A stretch of DNA of 53,273 nucleotides from Bryobacteraceae bacterium (GTDB lineage: Bacteria > Acidobacteriota > Terriglobia > Bryobacterales > Bryobacteraceae): the NCBI GenBank assembly GCA_025980665.1, contig JAICXC010000018.1:1-53273 (forward strand), read 5' to 3'. Each line of letters opens with the position of its first letter. Positions within the stretch are counted from its first letter, which is position 1. Shown here one piece after another: positions 44,503 through 53,236 of the stretch. A program made the translations under genes and the position numbers. The notes below the pieces were generated by a model. That model did no database searches, was not told the DNA's origin, and worked only from the letters and a program-made list of their open reading frames with translations.

Positions 44503-45522
44503 TTAGTTCCCGCTCAAGCCGCCGGGCCAGGGGGAATTCATATGATAAGCCGCGGTAGTGCCGACCATCTCCACCCGCCGGATCTTGCCGTTTTCGATCA
44601 GAAATGCTTCCGTCACCAGGATGCTCGAAGGCCGGTTGAAGCCCTTGAATTCGTAGGGCCTGCCATCGGAGAGAATACCTTTGTTCACGGTCCCTTGATC
44701 AAACACGACCTGAGACCAGACCACGCCTCGCTCGCGGTCGACCACAGGATAACGGCGGCCGTGGATGTTCTGGACCACGAAATAATAGCCGAGTTTGAAT
44801 TGTGCCATGCAGTCCATAGCGAAAGCGTCGATGCCGTCAGCCGGCGGGGGATTACGCGGAGGAGCCTCCGCGGTGAGACTGCCGTTCTCGATGCGTGAGC
44901 AATCGTTGGTGAAGGGGTAAGTACCCGTTCCATTGATCCCCTTGCCGTCGTTATGCTGGAGGCCGGTGAAGTAACCATCAGCGACCGCGATCAATTCCTG
45001 GCGAGACATCTGTTGGGCCGGGGGAATCGACTTGAACCAGAAATCCTCGGGCTTATGGGGAGCGTCCATTTCAGCGATGTTGTTCGGGCCCCCGCCGCCG
45101 GGCCTAAAGTAAACGCTTTCGATTTCGGTGATCCGGCCCAGTTCGACACGGAGTCGCAAGCTCATCAGTAGGGGGCCACCCGCTTCACGCATGGTTCCCA
45201 TGTAAGCCACTTGGCCGAAATCCGGATCGACCCAGATGTGCGTGTATTTGCCTCGGCCCTCCACGGTTTTCCAGAACCCATCGCCAAGGTCGATAACTTG
45301 GCTGTTCTCGGTGTACTTGACGTCTTTTGAAAGCGGCAGGCGCTTAGGGTCGTGCGCAACGAGGGCGGACAGATACTGGTCGACCAGGTTCTCGAGACAC
45401 GCCCGGTTGCAGTTGAGGGGAATGGATCCAGTGGCAGCCTCCACATCGGGCGCGAAGTAGCCCGTCAACAAGGCAGCCCCGACAATCGCAACAATGCCGG
45501 CCGCTACCAACGTAGAGCGCAT
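44503..45522 (-). CDS. Exported NTF2-like protein, paralogue A
   Basis: A 339-residue exported protein. The signal region is VAAGIVAIVGAALLTGYF, then CNRACLENLVDQYLSALVAH, an NTF2/SnoaL-like opening. Two half-repeats are apparent: each has 'l....d.Yl/F.gl..hd', then a 'r.enG' strand, and 'RRYPVVDRERGVVWSQVVFD'. The frame is open to 45576, but the ATG at 45522 has GGAG eight bases upstream. It lies 10 bases before the NHL gene. A second, clearly related gene is at 45812; a TonB-receptor fragment lies between them. The ligand is unknown. Confidence 0.8.
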   Translation of the reverse strand: MRSTLVAAGIVAIVGAALLTGYFAPDVEAATGSIPLNCNRACLENLVDQYLSALVAHDPKRLPLSKDVKYTENSQVIDLGDGFWKTVEGRGKYTHIWVDPDFGQVAYMGTMREAGGPLLMSLRLRVELGRITEIESVYFRPGGGGPNNIAEMDAPHKPEDFWFKSIPPAQQMSRQELIAVADGYFTGLQHNDGKGINGTGTYPFTNDCSRIENGSLTAEAPPRNPPPADGIDAFAMDCMAQFKLGYYFVVQNIHGRRYPVVDRERGVVWSQVVFDQGTVNKGILSDGRPYEFKGFNRPSSILVTEAFLIENGKIRRVEMVGTTAAYHMNSPWPGGLSGN

Positions 45523-45599
45523 GGATGTTCTCCTATCCTCGGTTGTCCTAGAAATTCTATCGCTGAACAGGCGCAATGACCAGCGGCTTGTGTTTGTGA

Positions 45600-45823
45600 A
45601 TGCACTTCAGCACAGTTTTTCTGGAGGAATTCGATTTCTCGCTGCAAAAAGACATCCTGGTCAAAGAGCCTGTCCGGCTGCAGTTTCGCGCGGAAGCCTA
45701 CAACCTGCTCAACCACCCAAATTTCAATATCCCCAACCGAACCGCGTTCACGCCGAACTTCGGCAGTATTTCGAGTGCGCAGATTCGCGCCAGTTGCAGT
45801 TCGCCTTCAGGCTATTGTTTTGA
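45600..45823 (+). pseudogene. C-terminal remnant of an Oar-like TonB-dependent receptor
   Basis: The first frame has EFDFSLQKDILVKEPVRLQF and AEAYNLLNHPNFNIPNRTAF, ending GSISSA. After a frameshift near 45775-45782, the next frame reads ADSRQLQFAFRLLF and stops. That is the standard end of carboxypeptidase-regulatory-like outer-membrane receptors ('FNL.NHPNF...G.I.SA.dpRQ.QFALrllF' with terminal Phe). The rest of the roughly 1000-residue barrel gene is gone. It lies antisense between two NTF2-like paralogues and overlaps the end of one. Confidence 0.75.
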
Positions 45824-46783
45824 TTGCGCCGGCGGTGCTAAGGAAGCCGGTAGCGGCCAGTTGCCGTTATACGGCGGCCAGTTCGGCACGGGCTGATCCG
45901 GAGGCGGGTAAAACATCGCCGAGTAAATGTTGCGGATCTTAGTGTTATCAATGAAAAACCATTCACTGAACACGTTCCTTCGTGTAGTAACGCCAGGGCG
46001 CCGGACGAACACCGCGATCGCCAGCACCGCCTGCGCTTCCTCATCCACCACCGGGTACCGCCGGGCCGCGACCAGCGCAGCGCTGAAATTCGTCAAGCCG
46101 GAAGTACAATCGCCCGGCGGCTCCCCAGCCTTTCCCGCACGGCCCGCGGCGGCTCCGGTCATTGCCTGGCCGTTCTCCAAGCGGTTGCATCCAGGATGCG
46201 CCATGATGATCGATCCGTCGTGCGTGGTCAGTCCATCGAAGTAGCTATTGGTAATCGCGACTAACGCCTCGCGCGAGAGACGATCCGCTTTCGGCACGAT
46301 CCTTTCGGGCGGAGGATTGGCCGTGAGATTATTCGGATTGAAGACGTTACCAGACCTCTGCGTCGGGGTCGCAGGTCCATTGAGTCCCGGATCGCCATCG
46401 CGTGCGATCAGCCATTCGGCCTCCGTAATTTTTCGATTCTCGACCTTCACGCGCACCGTGACGATCGCCGGATTGCTGCCTTCTTCTACGATCCCGAAGT
46501 AGGCCGCCTGGCCACTGACAGGATCCAGGTAGCGGCGTTGCATCTTCCCGAGCCCGGTGACCGACTTCCAAACTCCTGTGCCAGGCCGCACGACGACAGC
46601 GTTTTCCGTCTGCCGAAATCCGACAAACAACGGAGCTGCCGCTGGATCGTGCTTAATCACAGCGGCGAGGTATTGATCGAGGGTGGTTTTCAGGCAAGCT
46701 CGGTCACAATCGTTCGCCGCGGCGAACAGAGGGGCGCTAACGGCGCCGAACAGCATCAGCGGTACAGCTCTTTTAAAGAACAT
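45812..46783 (-). CDS. Exported NTF2-like protein, paralogue B
   Basis: A 323-residue protein with a signal peptide (RAVPLMLFGAVSAPLFAAAN) and the same layout as paralogue A: CDRACLKTTLDQYLAAVIKH, 'GVWKSVTGLGKMQRRYLDPVSGQ', 'LSREALVAITNSYFDGLTTHDG', 'RRYPVVDEEAQAVLAIAVFV'. The C-terminus is Pro-rich. ATG at 46783 is preferred (GAGG just before it); GTG at 46792 is possible. Its start overlaps the end of the TIM-barrel gene. Confidence 0.8.
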   Translation of the reverse strand: MFFKRAVPLMLFGAVSAPLFAAANDCDRACLKTTLDQYLAAVIKHDPAAAPLFVGFRQTENAVVVRPGTGVWKSVTGLGKMQRRYLDPVSGQAAYFGIVEEGSNPAIVTVRVKVENRKITEAEWLIARDGDPGLNGPATPTQRSGNVFNPNNLTANPPPERIVPKADRLSREALVAITNSYFDGLTTHDGSIIMAHPGCNRLENGQAMTGAAAGRAGKAGEPPGDCTSGLTNFSAALVAARRYPVVDEEAQAVLAIAVFVRRPGVTTRRNVFSEWFFIDNTKIRNIYSAMFYPPPDQPVPNWPPYNGNWPLPASLAPPAQSKQ

Positions 46784-47678
46784 TCGCCTCACGCATCACT
46801 TTTTCGCACTTGGTGCGAATCTGCTTCGCGACCTCTTGGGGATCGCCGCCTTGCAGCTCCGGTAGAAATAGCTCGACGGAAAGCGCACCATCGTAGCCTT
46901 TCTCGGCCAGCTTCTTCAAGATTCGGACCAACGGAGCGACGCCATCGCCTGGGATCACGCGCGTCTGTTGCGCCAATAACTCCCGAGGAACGTCCGGTGT
47001 GTCATTAAAATGCACGTGCGCGAGCTCGCCCGGCTTGAGCATGTCCAGATCCTCGAACTTGCCCATGCCCGACCAGAAGTGATAACAATCCAGCATTGGC
47101 CGCACGTTGGGATGCCCGGCTTCCCGGATCACCTTTAGCGAAGTGGTCAGCGTCGCGATCAACGTCGAGCTGCGCGCGAATTCGATCATGCCAATCAGGT
47201 TGTATTGCTTGGCCACATCGCCGGCTTCGCGGATGGCGTCAGGAACGGCCTTGTAGTCCTCCTCCGTGATCTTGCGGCTGGTGGTGCTGGGGCAATAAAT
47301 CTTACTTGACCCTAAGGATGCGAACTGCTCGCAGCGCTTCTTCCAGGTTTCCATCTGCGCGGCCAATCCCGCATTCTTGTTCCAGAAATCCTGGAGTACG
47401 GAGGCGCCTGAAACCATCGTCAACCCGTTATCGGTGATCACACTCTTGGCGGCCGCCAGGCTATCGGTCTTCAGGAAGTCGTCCAGGACGCGATCGGTGA
47501 TCTCGACGTATTTGATGCCGGCTTTGGCCCAGCCTTCCAGAATTTTGCGATACCCCGCGCGCTGCGAGGTGGTCTGGTGGATGCTCAGAACCATCTTTCC
47601 GGGCGCCGCCGACACGGGGATTACGTCAACCAGCGGGGCCGCCAGAGGTGCGAGAAGCATTGTTCGTCGAGAGAGCAT
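46773..47678 (-). CDS. Exported sugar-phosphate isomerase/epimerase-like TIM-barrel protein
   Basis: A 301-residue protein. The start has a twin-arginine-like signal (MLSRRTMLLAPLAAPLVDVI). The xylose-isomerase-like TIM barrel shows ILEGWAKAGIKYVEITD, MLDCYHFWSGMG (metal-binding His), ELAHVHFNDTPD and DGALSVELFLPE (metal-binding Glu). These proteins isomerise or epimerise sugars or inositol-type polyols, or cleave related rings. Substrate is unknown. It lies 39 bases after the metallo-beta-lactamase-fold gene, in the same run. Confidence 0.85.
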   Translation of the reverse strand: MLSRRTMLLAPLAAPLVDVIPVSAAPGKMVLSIHQTTSQRAGYRKILEGWAKAGIKYVEITDRVLDDFLKTDSLAAAKSVITDNGLTMVSGASVLQDFWNKNAGLAAQMETWKKRCEQFASLGSSKIYCPSTTSRKITEEDYKAVPDAIREAGDVAKQYNLIGMIEFARSSTLIATLTTSLKVIREAGHPNVRPMLDCYHFWSGMGKFEDLDMLKPGELAHVHFNDTPDVPRELLAQQTRVIPGDGVAPLVRILKKLAEKGYDGALSVELFLPELQGGDPQEVAKQIRTKCEKVMREANVL

Positions 47679-47717
47679 GAATCATACTATATCGCCAATC
47701 CCACGGCTAAACGAGCA

Positions 47718-49418
47718 TCACTTCTTCGCTATTGCCGCCAGGCTCCGATACGCTGCTTCCACGAACGCGTCCGATGGTCCGTACAGAGGATCGTAATCCC
47801 GCGTGAGCTTCGCCGCCTTCACCTGCTCCAGCGTCAGCCCTTTTTTCACCGAATCCTGAAGTCGATTGCGTAGAATCGTCAACATGTCGCGATACTCCAC
47901 CACGTCGGCTTCATCGCATAGCCGTCCATGACCGGGGATCACCATGGTGCCGCCTTCCTCTTTTTCAGCGGGCACGGTGATGTCGAGAATGCGGTTTAAC
48001 GAATTCACCACTCCGTTGATACTGCCTCCGTGGGCGACATCAATCACCGGATAGCGGTCGGGCACGAAAATATCGCCGGTACTCACGACGTCCGACCGTC
48101 GGAAGAAAACCAGGCTGTCACCATCGCTGTGCGCGGATGGCTGATGAAGAACTTGCACGGCCTCGCCATTCACGAACAGATCCTTGCCGTCGACGAAGTA
48201 GGTATCCTGCGGCCAGCCCGCGGGCGGCGCGCCGGCTTCGCGCATCCGCGCACCCACCTTTTCGTACGCGATCATGGTCGCGGGGAAAGCCGCGTTGAAC
48301 CCGGCCACGTTGCCGCCAGTAATGGTGCGGCCCGCATCTGCCAGCTTTTCGTTCCCACCCGTAAGATCCGCGTCGGCACTGGTGTTGACGATATACCGGA
48401 TCGGCTTATCGGAAATCTTGCGGATGGCCGCGATGAGTTTATCGGCTTGCCGTGCCAGCTTGGTGTCGACGACGAGAACGCCGTCCTTGCCCACCTGAAC
48501 CGTTGTATTTCCTCCCCCGCCGACCAGCATGTAAACGTTGCCCTGCACGGGCAGGATGTGGATTTCGCCGTCGTCCATCAAACTCGGTACCGGCACCGGA
48601 CGGTTTGCCGGCGCCGGCGCGCCGCCGTTCGGATACATCGTTTCCGCGCCGCCGCGAGCAGCCTTCTCCGGGATCGCGTGCCTCGTCGCAAATTCTTGCA
48701 GAAAGGGATTCGTTCCTGGCAAGAAACTCGGCACCTCGCCTTTCGGCCGCGGGACTTCCGTCACCGACTCGCACGGATACGGATCGATCTGCTGATGCGG
48801 ATCCAGCACGAAATCCGTGCTGCGGATGAAGGGCTCGGTCAGATACACCGGATCGTTCACAATGCTGACCCAGGTGAGGTGGTCTCCGTGCCGGATCCAA
48901 TGCTCGGTCAAAGTCGCGCGATCGCTCCGTGGGATACCATTGCGCCGGATCCAACCGGTCTTGAGGTGCGTTGTCGTTATCGTAAGAATGTCGCCATCCC
49001 ATTTCCCAGTCGAGAATCCCTGCCAAGTGTGAGCCGCGTACTCCGGCGGATGTGGGCGTCCATCCATATAGATGGCTCGCTCGGGAGCCTGCCATGAACC
49101 GTGCGTGTGCCACGCAATGATCTGCTGCGTCGGCGTGTCCACTTCCTTCCAGATCCGCAAATTGAACGGTCCGCGCGGTCCGTAGTCGGCCGGATGCGGC
49201 TTGCATTGATGCTCCGGCAGAGTTAGGATTTCTGCATCCCAAATGTCCCCACGCATGCGCGCCGCGTCGGTGATCGGAAGCCCTAGATAATCGCCAATTT
49301 CAGGACCGGGGATGCGTTCCGGCTGATCCTCATGGAACACGGGATTCCACTCACCCGATAAATCGATCTGGGCAAATGCGGGCACAGCTACCATCGCTAG
49401 GATTAAAATCGATCGCAT
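47718..49418 (-). CDS. Exported two-domain protein with a metallo-beta-lactamase-fold C-terminus
   Basis: A 566-residue protein with a signal peptide (SILILAMVAVPAFA). Residues about 20-240 form a beta-rich domain (LSGEWNPVFHEDQPERIPGP, DGDILTITTTHLKTGWIRRN) seen in other exported Acidobacteriota proteins. Residues about 280-560 are MBL-fold: GNVYMLVGGGGNTTVQVGKD, VVDTKLARQADKLIAAIRKI, PSAHSDGDSLVFF, MVIPGHGR. The first metal motif, normally NTHxHxDHxGGN, reads NTSADADLTGGN, so its His residues are missing. Catalysis may be altered or lost. The frame is open upstream to 49586; ATG 49418 is chosen by the signal peptide. One base separates it from the tannase stop. Confidence 0.85.
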   Translation of the reverse strand: MRSILILAMVAVPAFAQIDLSGEWNPVFHEDQPERIPGPEIGDYLGLPITDAARMRGDIWDAEILTLPEHQCKPHPADYGPRGPFNLRIWKEVDTPTQQIIAWHTHGSWQAPERAIYMDGRPHPPEYAAHTWQGFSTGKWDGDILTITTTHLKTGWIRRNGIPRSDRATLTEHWIRHGDHLTWVSIVNDPVYLTEPFIRSTDFVLDPHQQIDPYPCESVTEVPRPKGEVPSFLPGTNPFLQEFATRHAIPEKAARGGAETMYPNGGAPAPANRPVPVPSLMDDGEIHILPVQGNVYMLVGGGGNTTVQVGKDGVLVVDTKLARQADKLIAAIRKISDKPIRYIVNTSADADLTGGNEKLADAGRTITGGNVAGFNAAFPATMIAYEKVGARMREAGAPPAGWPQDTYFVDGKDLFVNGEAVQVLHQPSAHSDGDSLVFFRRSDVVSTGDIFVPDRYPVIDVAHGGSINGVVNSLNRILDITVPAEKEEGGTMVIPGHGRLCDEADVVEYRDMLTILRNRLQDSVKKGLTLEQVKAAKLTRDYDPLYGPSDAFVEAAYRSLAAIAKK

Positions 49419-49419
49419 A

Positions 49420-50949
49420 TCATTGCACCTTGCAGGAAAAATTCGCCGACTCATCGGTACTGCCCGAGCCTTTGTAAACAGCCACCTGAGGATACGGGCA
49501 CAGCGGACGCGTACGGTCGGTCTTGCCTCCGCGCACACGCGAAGCTTCAATACGGTCCGGCGCTTTACGTTGCTCGACCCACGCACTGACGGCGTCCATC
49601 ATATTAAACGTGCTGGTGCCGTCTCCACCCTGACAATGTCCCATTCCCGGAACCATGAACAGACGAATCGAATTCGAGACCGCGGATTTTCCCAGCGTTT
49701 CGATCACGCTGTTGTAGTAGTTGATGCTATTGTGTGGAGCGATTCCCGGGTCGGCCCAGCCGTGATACATCAGCACCTTTCCGCCGCGGCTGAAAAGCGG
49801 CTTCAGGTTCGGATCGATCGCATTCATCAGCGCGCCCGCCATCTTATCCCCCGTCGCGATGTCACGCTCTGCATTGAAGTTCAAATAATTCCAATTAGCA
49901 TCCTTGAACACCAGGAATTTGTAAGTCTCATCCGCGAGCGCCATGGGTTTCGTGCCCGAAAGCGTCGCCCAACCGGTTTCGCTGCCGCGCTCCAAACCCG
50001 GAAACAGCGACTTCCCGCGCGAATCTCGCGGGCCGGCGTAGAGCTGGCGCGCGGCTTCCACTTGCGTCGCAGTCAAACACGAGGGAGCGTCCGCGTCTTT
50101 GCACAGCAGTTTTTGCGGATCGAAATGGCACTTAGTTGGATTTTCCAAAACGCCATCCTTGACGCCATCAAGTTCGTCGCATGCCTCCAAGACCGCCGCG
50201 TGGAGCACTGCGTACTTCGCGGGCGGGATGTAACTAGCTTCGTCCTTGTGGACCACCTGAGCGCTCCACACCTGCGCCCCCTGGAGATGCGTCGTATCGA
50301 TGGCCGCCGCCCCCGCGACGATTCCGTCGTAATCCGCGGCGTAACGCTGTGCCTCCACCAGCGCTTGGCGTCCTCCGGTGGAGCATCCATTCCAGTAGGA
50401 GTATTTCGGATTGCTCCCATATCGTGCGTTGATGATCGCCTTGGCCGCCAACGTCATCTCATGCACTGCGCGATAGGAGAAATCGATCACCTTCTCGGGA
50501 TGTCCGGGAACGAACGTCGCCGGATTGCCACCGGTGTGGCCTGTGTCGGTGCTGGCAGTCGCGTATCCCGCCGTGAGCGCAGTGGCCATCGCGGGATAAC
50601 TGACGGTCCCGGCCCAAGCTCCATTCCCCACCGATTGCAGATTTCCGTTCCATCCGGATTCGGGCAGCCAGACCTCAATCTTGATTTCGGAATCGCCGAC
50701 AGGTGTGAGAGTGGCCCCGACGCGGCAGAACGCCGGCACGTTCCGGAATGACGGAGGCTGCTTCCCCTTAGGCGGCGGTAGCGGTGAGTTGAAGGCTCCT
50801 GCCGCGACCGTCTGCGCCATGGTAATGGTCGTGTTCCTGAGTTTGAGTTCCGTCAGGCGTTCGCAGTTGGAGGCGCCGAAAACCGGAACGATGGCGCACA
50901 CCGCGAGCGCGAACAGAAGCTTCGTGAATAGGAGCGTAGGTCTGGTCAT
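49420..50949 (-). CDS. Exported tannase/feruloyl esterase family protein, copy 1
   Basis: A 509-residue alpha/beta hydrolase that cleaves gallate or ferulate esters of plant phenolics. It has a signal peptide (FTKLLFALAVCAIVPVFGAS), the nucleophile motif YWNGCSTGGRQALVEAQRY (Ser190), a Cys pair flanking the active site in the CS-D-HC pattern (Cys189 and MGHCQGG), and the catalytic Asp region KVLMYHGWADPGIAPH. The lid region contains a disulfide-rich block (CDELDGVKDGVLENPTKCHF). A close paralogue lies 55 bases upstream. Confidence 0.92.
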   Translation of the reverse strand: MTRPTLLFTKLLFALAVCAIVPVFGASNCERLTELKLRNTTITMAQTVAAGAFNSPLPPPKGKQPPSFRNVPAFCRVGATLTPVGDSEIKIEVWLPESGWNGNLQSVGNGAWAGTVSYPAMATALTAGYATASTDTGHTGGNPATFVPGHPEKVIDFSYRAVHEMTLAAKAIINARYGSNPKYSYWNGCSTGGRQALVEAQRYAADYDGIVAGAAAIDTTHLQGAQVWSAQVVHKDEASYIPPAKYAVLHAAVLEACDELDGVKDGVLENPTKCHFDPQKLLCKDADAPSCLTATQVEAARQLYAGPRDSRGKSLFPGLERGSETGWATLSGTKPMALADETYKFLVFKDANWNYLNFNAERDIATGDKMAGALMNAIDPNLKPLFSRGGKVLMYHGWADPGIAPHNSINYYNSVIETLGKSAVSNSIRLFMVPGMGHCQGGDGTSTFNMMDAVSAWVEQRKAPDRIEASRVRGGKTDRTRPLCPYPQVAVYKGSGSTDESANFSCKVQ

Positions 50950-51004
50950 CGGAGCGGTTCCATACTAGCCTACTACCGTACCAACGAACAGGAAAGACTG
51001 GGCC

Positions 51005-52516
51005 TTACGGCGCCTTGCAAACGAAGTTTGCCGTATCATCCGTGCTTCCCGAGCCCTTGTAGCTCGCGATCTGAGGGTAGGGGCACAGCGGACGCGTCCG
51101 ATCGGTCTGACCGTTGCGAATGCGCGAGGCTTCGATCCGGTCCGGTGCTTTGCCCGTATCTACCCACTGCTCGAGCGCGGTCAGCATGTCGAATGTGCTC
51201 GTGCCGTCGCCGCCGCCACAATGGGCCATGCCGGGCACCATGAATAGCCGATAGTTCTGCTGCACCTTCGCGGGACCCAGCTTCTCCACGACGCTTTGAT
51301 AGTAGGCCACGCTGCTTCCCGGGGAAATCTGTGGATCGGCCCAACCGTGATACTGGATCATCTTTCCACCGCGCGCAATAAACCCGCTTAGATCCGGATT
51401 CATCGCATCCATCGCCGCGTCAGCCTTATACGCGCGATCCATGTCGGCGTCGAAGTTCATCGTCTTATAGTCCCAATTCGGGTCCTGGAAAACTACGTAT
51501 CTGAACAGGTCCAAGCCCAGACCCATGGGATTCGGACCGGCCATGGTGTTCCATCCCATCTCGCTGCCCGGTTCGTGGCGCTGGAAGATGACCTGTTTCG
51601 TGCGCGGATTCGTGACATCGGAATAAATTTTCCGTACCGTCTCCACTTGCGCCGACGTCAGACACGTAGCAGCGTCGGCGCCTTTGCACTCAAGCGCCTT
51701 TGGATCGAAGCTGCATTTCCGTGGCTCATCTACAACACCGTCCTTGACTCCGTCGCGGGCGTCGCAAGCCTGCAGCACGGCATCATGGATGACCGCAAAT
51801 TTTGCAGCCGGAATCGCGCTGCCCTCTTCCTTATGCGTGGCTTGCGCGATCCACACAGCCTGGGTCGACCGGCCAGTCCAATTAAGGCCCGGCGAACCGG
51901 CGACTACGGCATCGAAATCTTCCGGATACCGTTGTGCTTCCATCAGCCCTTGGCGGCCGCCCGCCGAGCAGCCGTTCCAATACGAGTGCTTCGGCTCGCG
52001 CCCATAGAATGCCTTGATCAGCGCCTTGCCCGTGGTCGCCATCTCATGAGTCGAACGGTATCCAAAATCGATCACCTTCTCCGGATGCCCCATGGCGAAG
52101 CTCGCGCTGCCGCCCTCGTGACCCGTGTCGGTCATCGCGGCGACGTAGCCGCGCTGCATTCCCGTCGCCAGGGTGTTGGCCGTGATCGATCCGGTGTAGC
52201 CGCCATTTCCATTGGCCTCGAAATTCCCATTCCAGCCGGCAACGGGCAGCCAGTATTCGATCTTGATGTCGGAATCGGCTGAAGGCTTAGAGGTCACCTG
52301 AACCCGGCAGAACGCCGGCAGCTTGCCGAATGCGTCGCCGCCTCCGGCTTTAGGAGCCTTGCCTTTTCCGCCCGCCGGCGCCGGTGGCGCGAACGCTCCC
52401 GCGGCCACCGACTCCGCGACAATCGTCGAATGAGGGATAGAAAGCGAGCTCAGGCTCTCACACGAGGCCCCCATCGCGTAAGAAGCGACGAACAGCACGA
52501 TTGCGAATTTCAACAT
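51005..52516 (-). CDS. Exported tannase/feruloyl esterase family protein, copy 2
   Basis: A 503-residue paralogue of the preceding protein with the same order of motifs: signal peptide (KFAIVLFVASYAMGAS), YWNGCSAGGRQGLMEAQRY (Ser184), CDARDGVKDGVVDEPRKCSF, MIQYHGWADPQISPG and MAHCGGGDGTSTFDM. A Gly/Lys/Pro-rich linker (about 45-62) follows the signal region. It is the first gene of the seven-gene run, and its promoter must be in the 60-base gap to the opposing cytochrome-like gene. Confidence 0.92.
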   Translation of the reverse strand: MLKFAIVLFVASYAMGASCESLSSLSIPHSTIVAESVAAGAFAPPAPAGGKGKAPKAGGGDAFGKLPAFCRVQVTSKPSADSDIKIEYWLPVAGWNGNFEANGNGGYTGSITANTLATGMQRGYVAAMTDTGHEGGSASFAMGHPEKVIDFGYRSTHEMATTGKALIKAFYGREPKHSYWNGCSAGGRQGLMEAQRYPEDFDAVVAGSPGLNWTGRSTQAVWIAQATHKEEGSAIPAAKFAVIHDAVLQACDARDGVKDGVVDEPRKCSFDPKALECKGADAATCLTSAQVETVRKIYSDVTNPRTKQVIFQRHEPGSEMGWNTMAGPNPMGLGLDLFRYVVFQDPNWDYKTMNFDADMDRAYKADAAMDAMNPDLSGFIARGGKMIQYHGWADPQISPGSSVAYYQSVVEKLGPAKVQQNYRLFMVPGMAHCGGGDGTSTFDMLTALEQWVDTGKAPDRIEASRIRNGQTDRTRPLCPYPQIASYKGSGSTDDTANFVCKAP

Positions 52517-52576
52517 GGATCCTGGTCTCCTGGCACCTGGATATAGATGATATCAGTCCTATAATGGGGATGGTTT

Positions 52577-53236
52577 ATGCGTCGCTGCTTGCTCGTACTG
52601 GCTGTCTGTTTCGCAGCGCAAGCGCACGACATCATCACTACGTCGATAACCTTTAGCCGGGATATCTCCCGCATTGTGAACAGTCACTGCGCCTCCTGCC
52701 ATCATCCTGGCGGCATGGCGTTCTCGTTGATGACCTACGCCAATGCACGCCCGTGGGCCGTCGCCATAAAGGAAGAAATTCTGCGCCGGCGCATGCCGCC
52801 TTGGGGCGCGATCAAGGGATTCGGCGAATTCCGCAACGATCAGGCGCTGACGCCCGAGGAGATGGAACGGATCGTGAGCTGGACCGACGGTGGTGTACCT
52901 GAAGGTGAGCCAAAAGACATGCCGCCGCCGCCCAAATCGCTCGAGCCGGAAAAGTTCCACCACTCGAAAGGCGAGCTCAGTATCGGCGGCGACTTCGCCT
53001 TGACACGCGCGTTAACGCTAGACGGGTTGTGGCCGGAGCAGGTCCCCGAGAAAGGCTCGTTCCAGATCACGGCGCAGCTCCCGGATGGAACCATCCAGCC
53101 TTTATTGTGGCTGCGGGACTACAAAATGCAGTTCGGGCATCCGTTCCTGTTCCAGACGCCCTTGAATCTTCCGGCCCGCACCGTGATCCGCGGTATTCCG
53201 CCCGACGCGAAGATCGCTCTTTTGCCGGTCAAATAA
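52577..53236 (+). CDS. Exported cytochrome-c-like protein
   Basis: A 219-residue protein with a signal peptide (CLLVLAVCFAAQAHD). A heme-binding CxxCH is present, NSHCASCHHPGGMAFSLMTY (about residues 36-56), and 'RRRMPPWGAIKGFGEFRN' offers a Met/His region. Then 'LTPEEMERIVSWTDGGVPEG' is the final helix of a short c-type domain. The C-terminal 90 residues are beta-rich. Similar N-terminal modules occur next to exported copper monooxygenase-type proteins, but the next gene is outside the window. Confidence 0.8.
   Translation: MRRCLLVLAVCFAAQAHDIITTSITFSRDISRIVNSHCASCHHPGGMAFSLMTYANARPWAVAIKEEILRRRMPPWGAIKGFGEFRNDQALTPEEMERIVSWTDGGVPEGEPKDMPPPPKSLEPEKFHHSKGELSIGGDFALTRALTLDGLWPEQVPEKGSFQITAQLPDGTIQPLLWLRDYKMQFGHPFLFQTPLNLPARTVIRGIPPDAKIALLPVK

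Noticed and set aside
48030..49097. Plus-strand open frame of 355 codons opposite the MBL-fold gene
   Set aside because: Arg/His-rich shadow frame of a well-supported gene.
49423..50751. Plus-strand open frame of 442 codons opposite tannase copy 1
   Set aside because: Shadow frame; the minus strand has the signal peptide and catalytic motifs.
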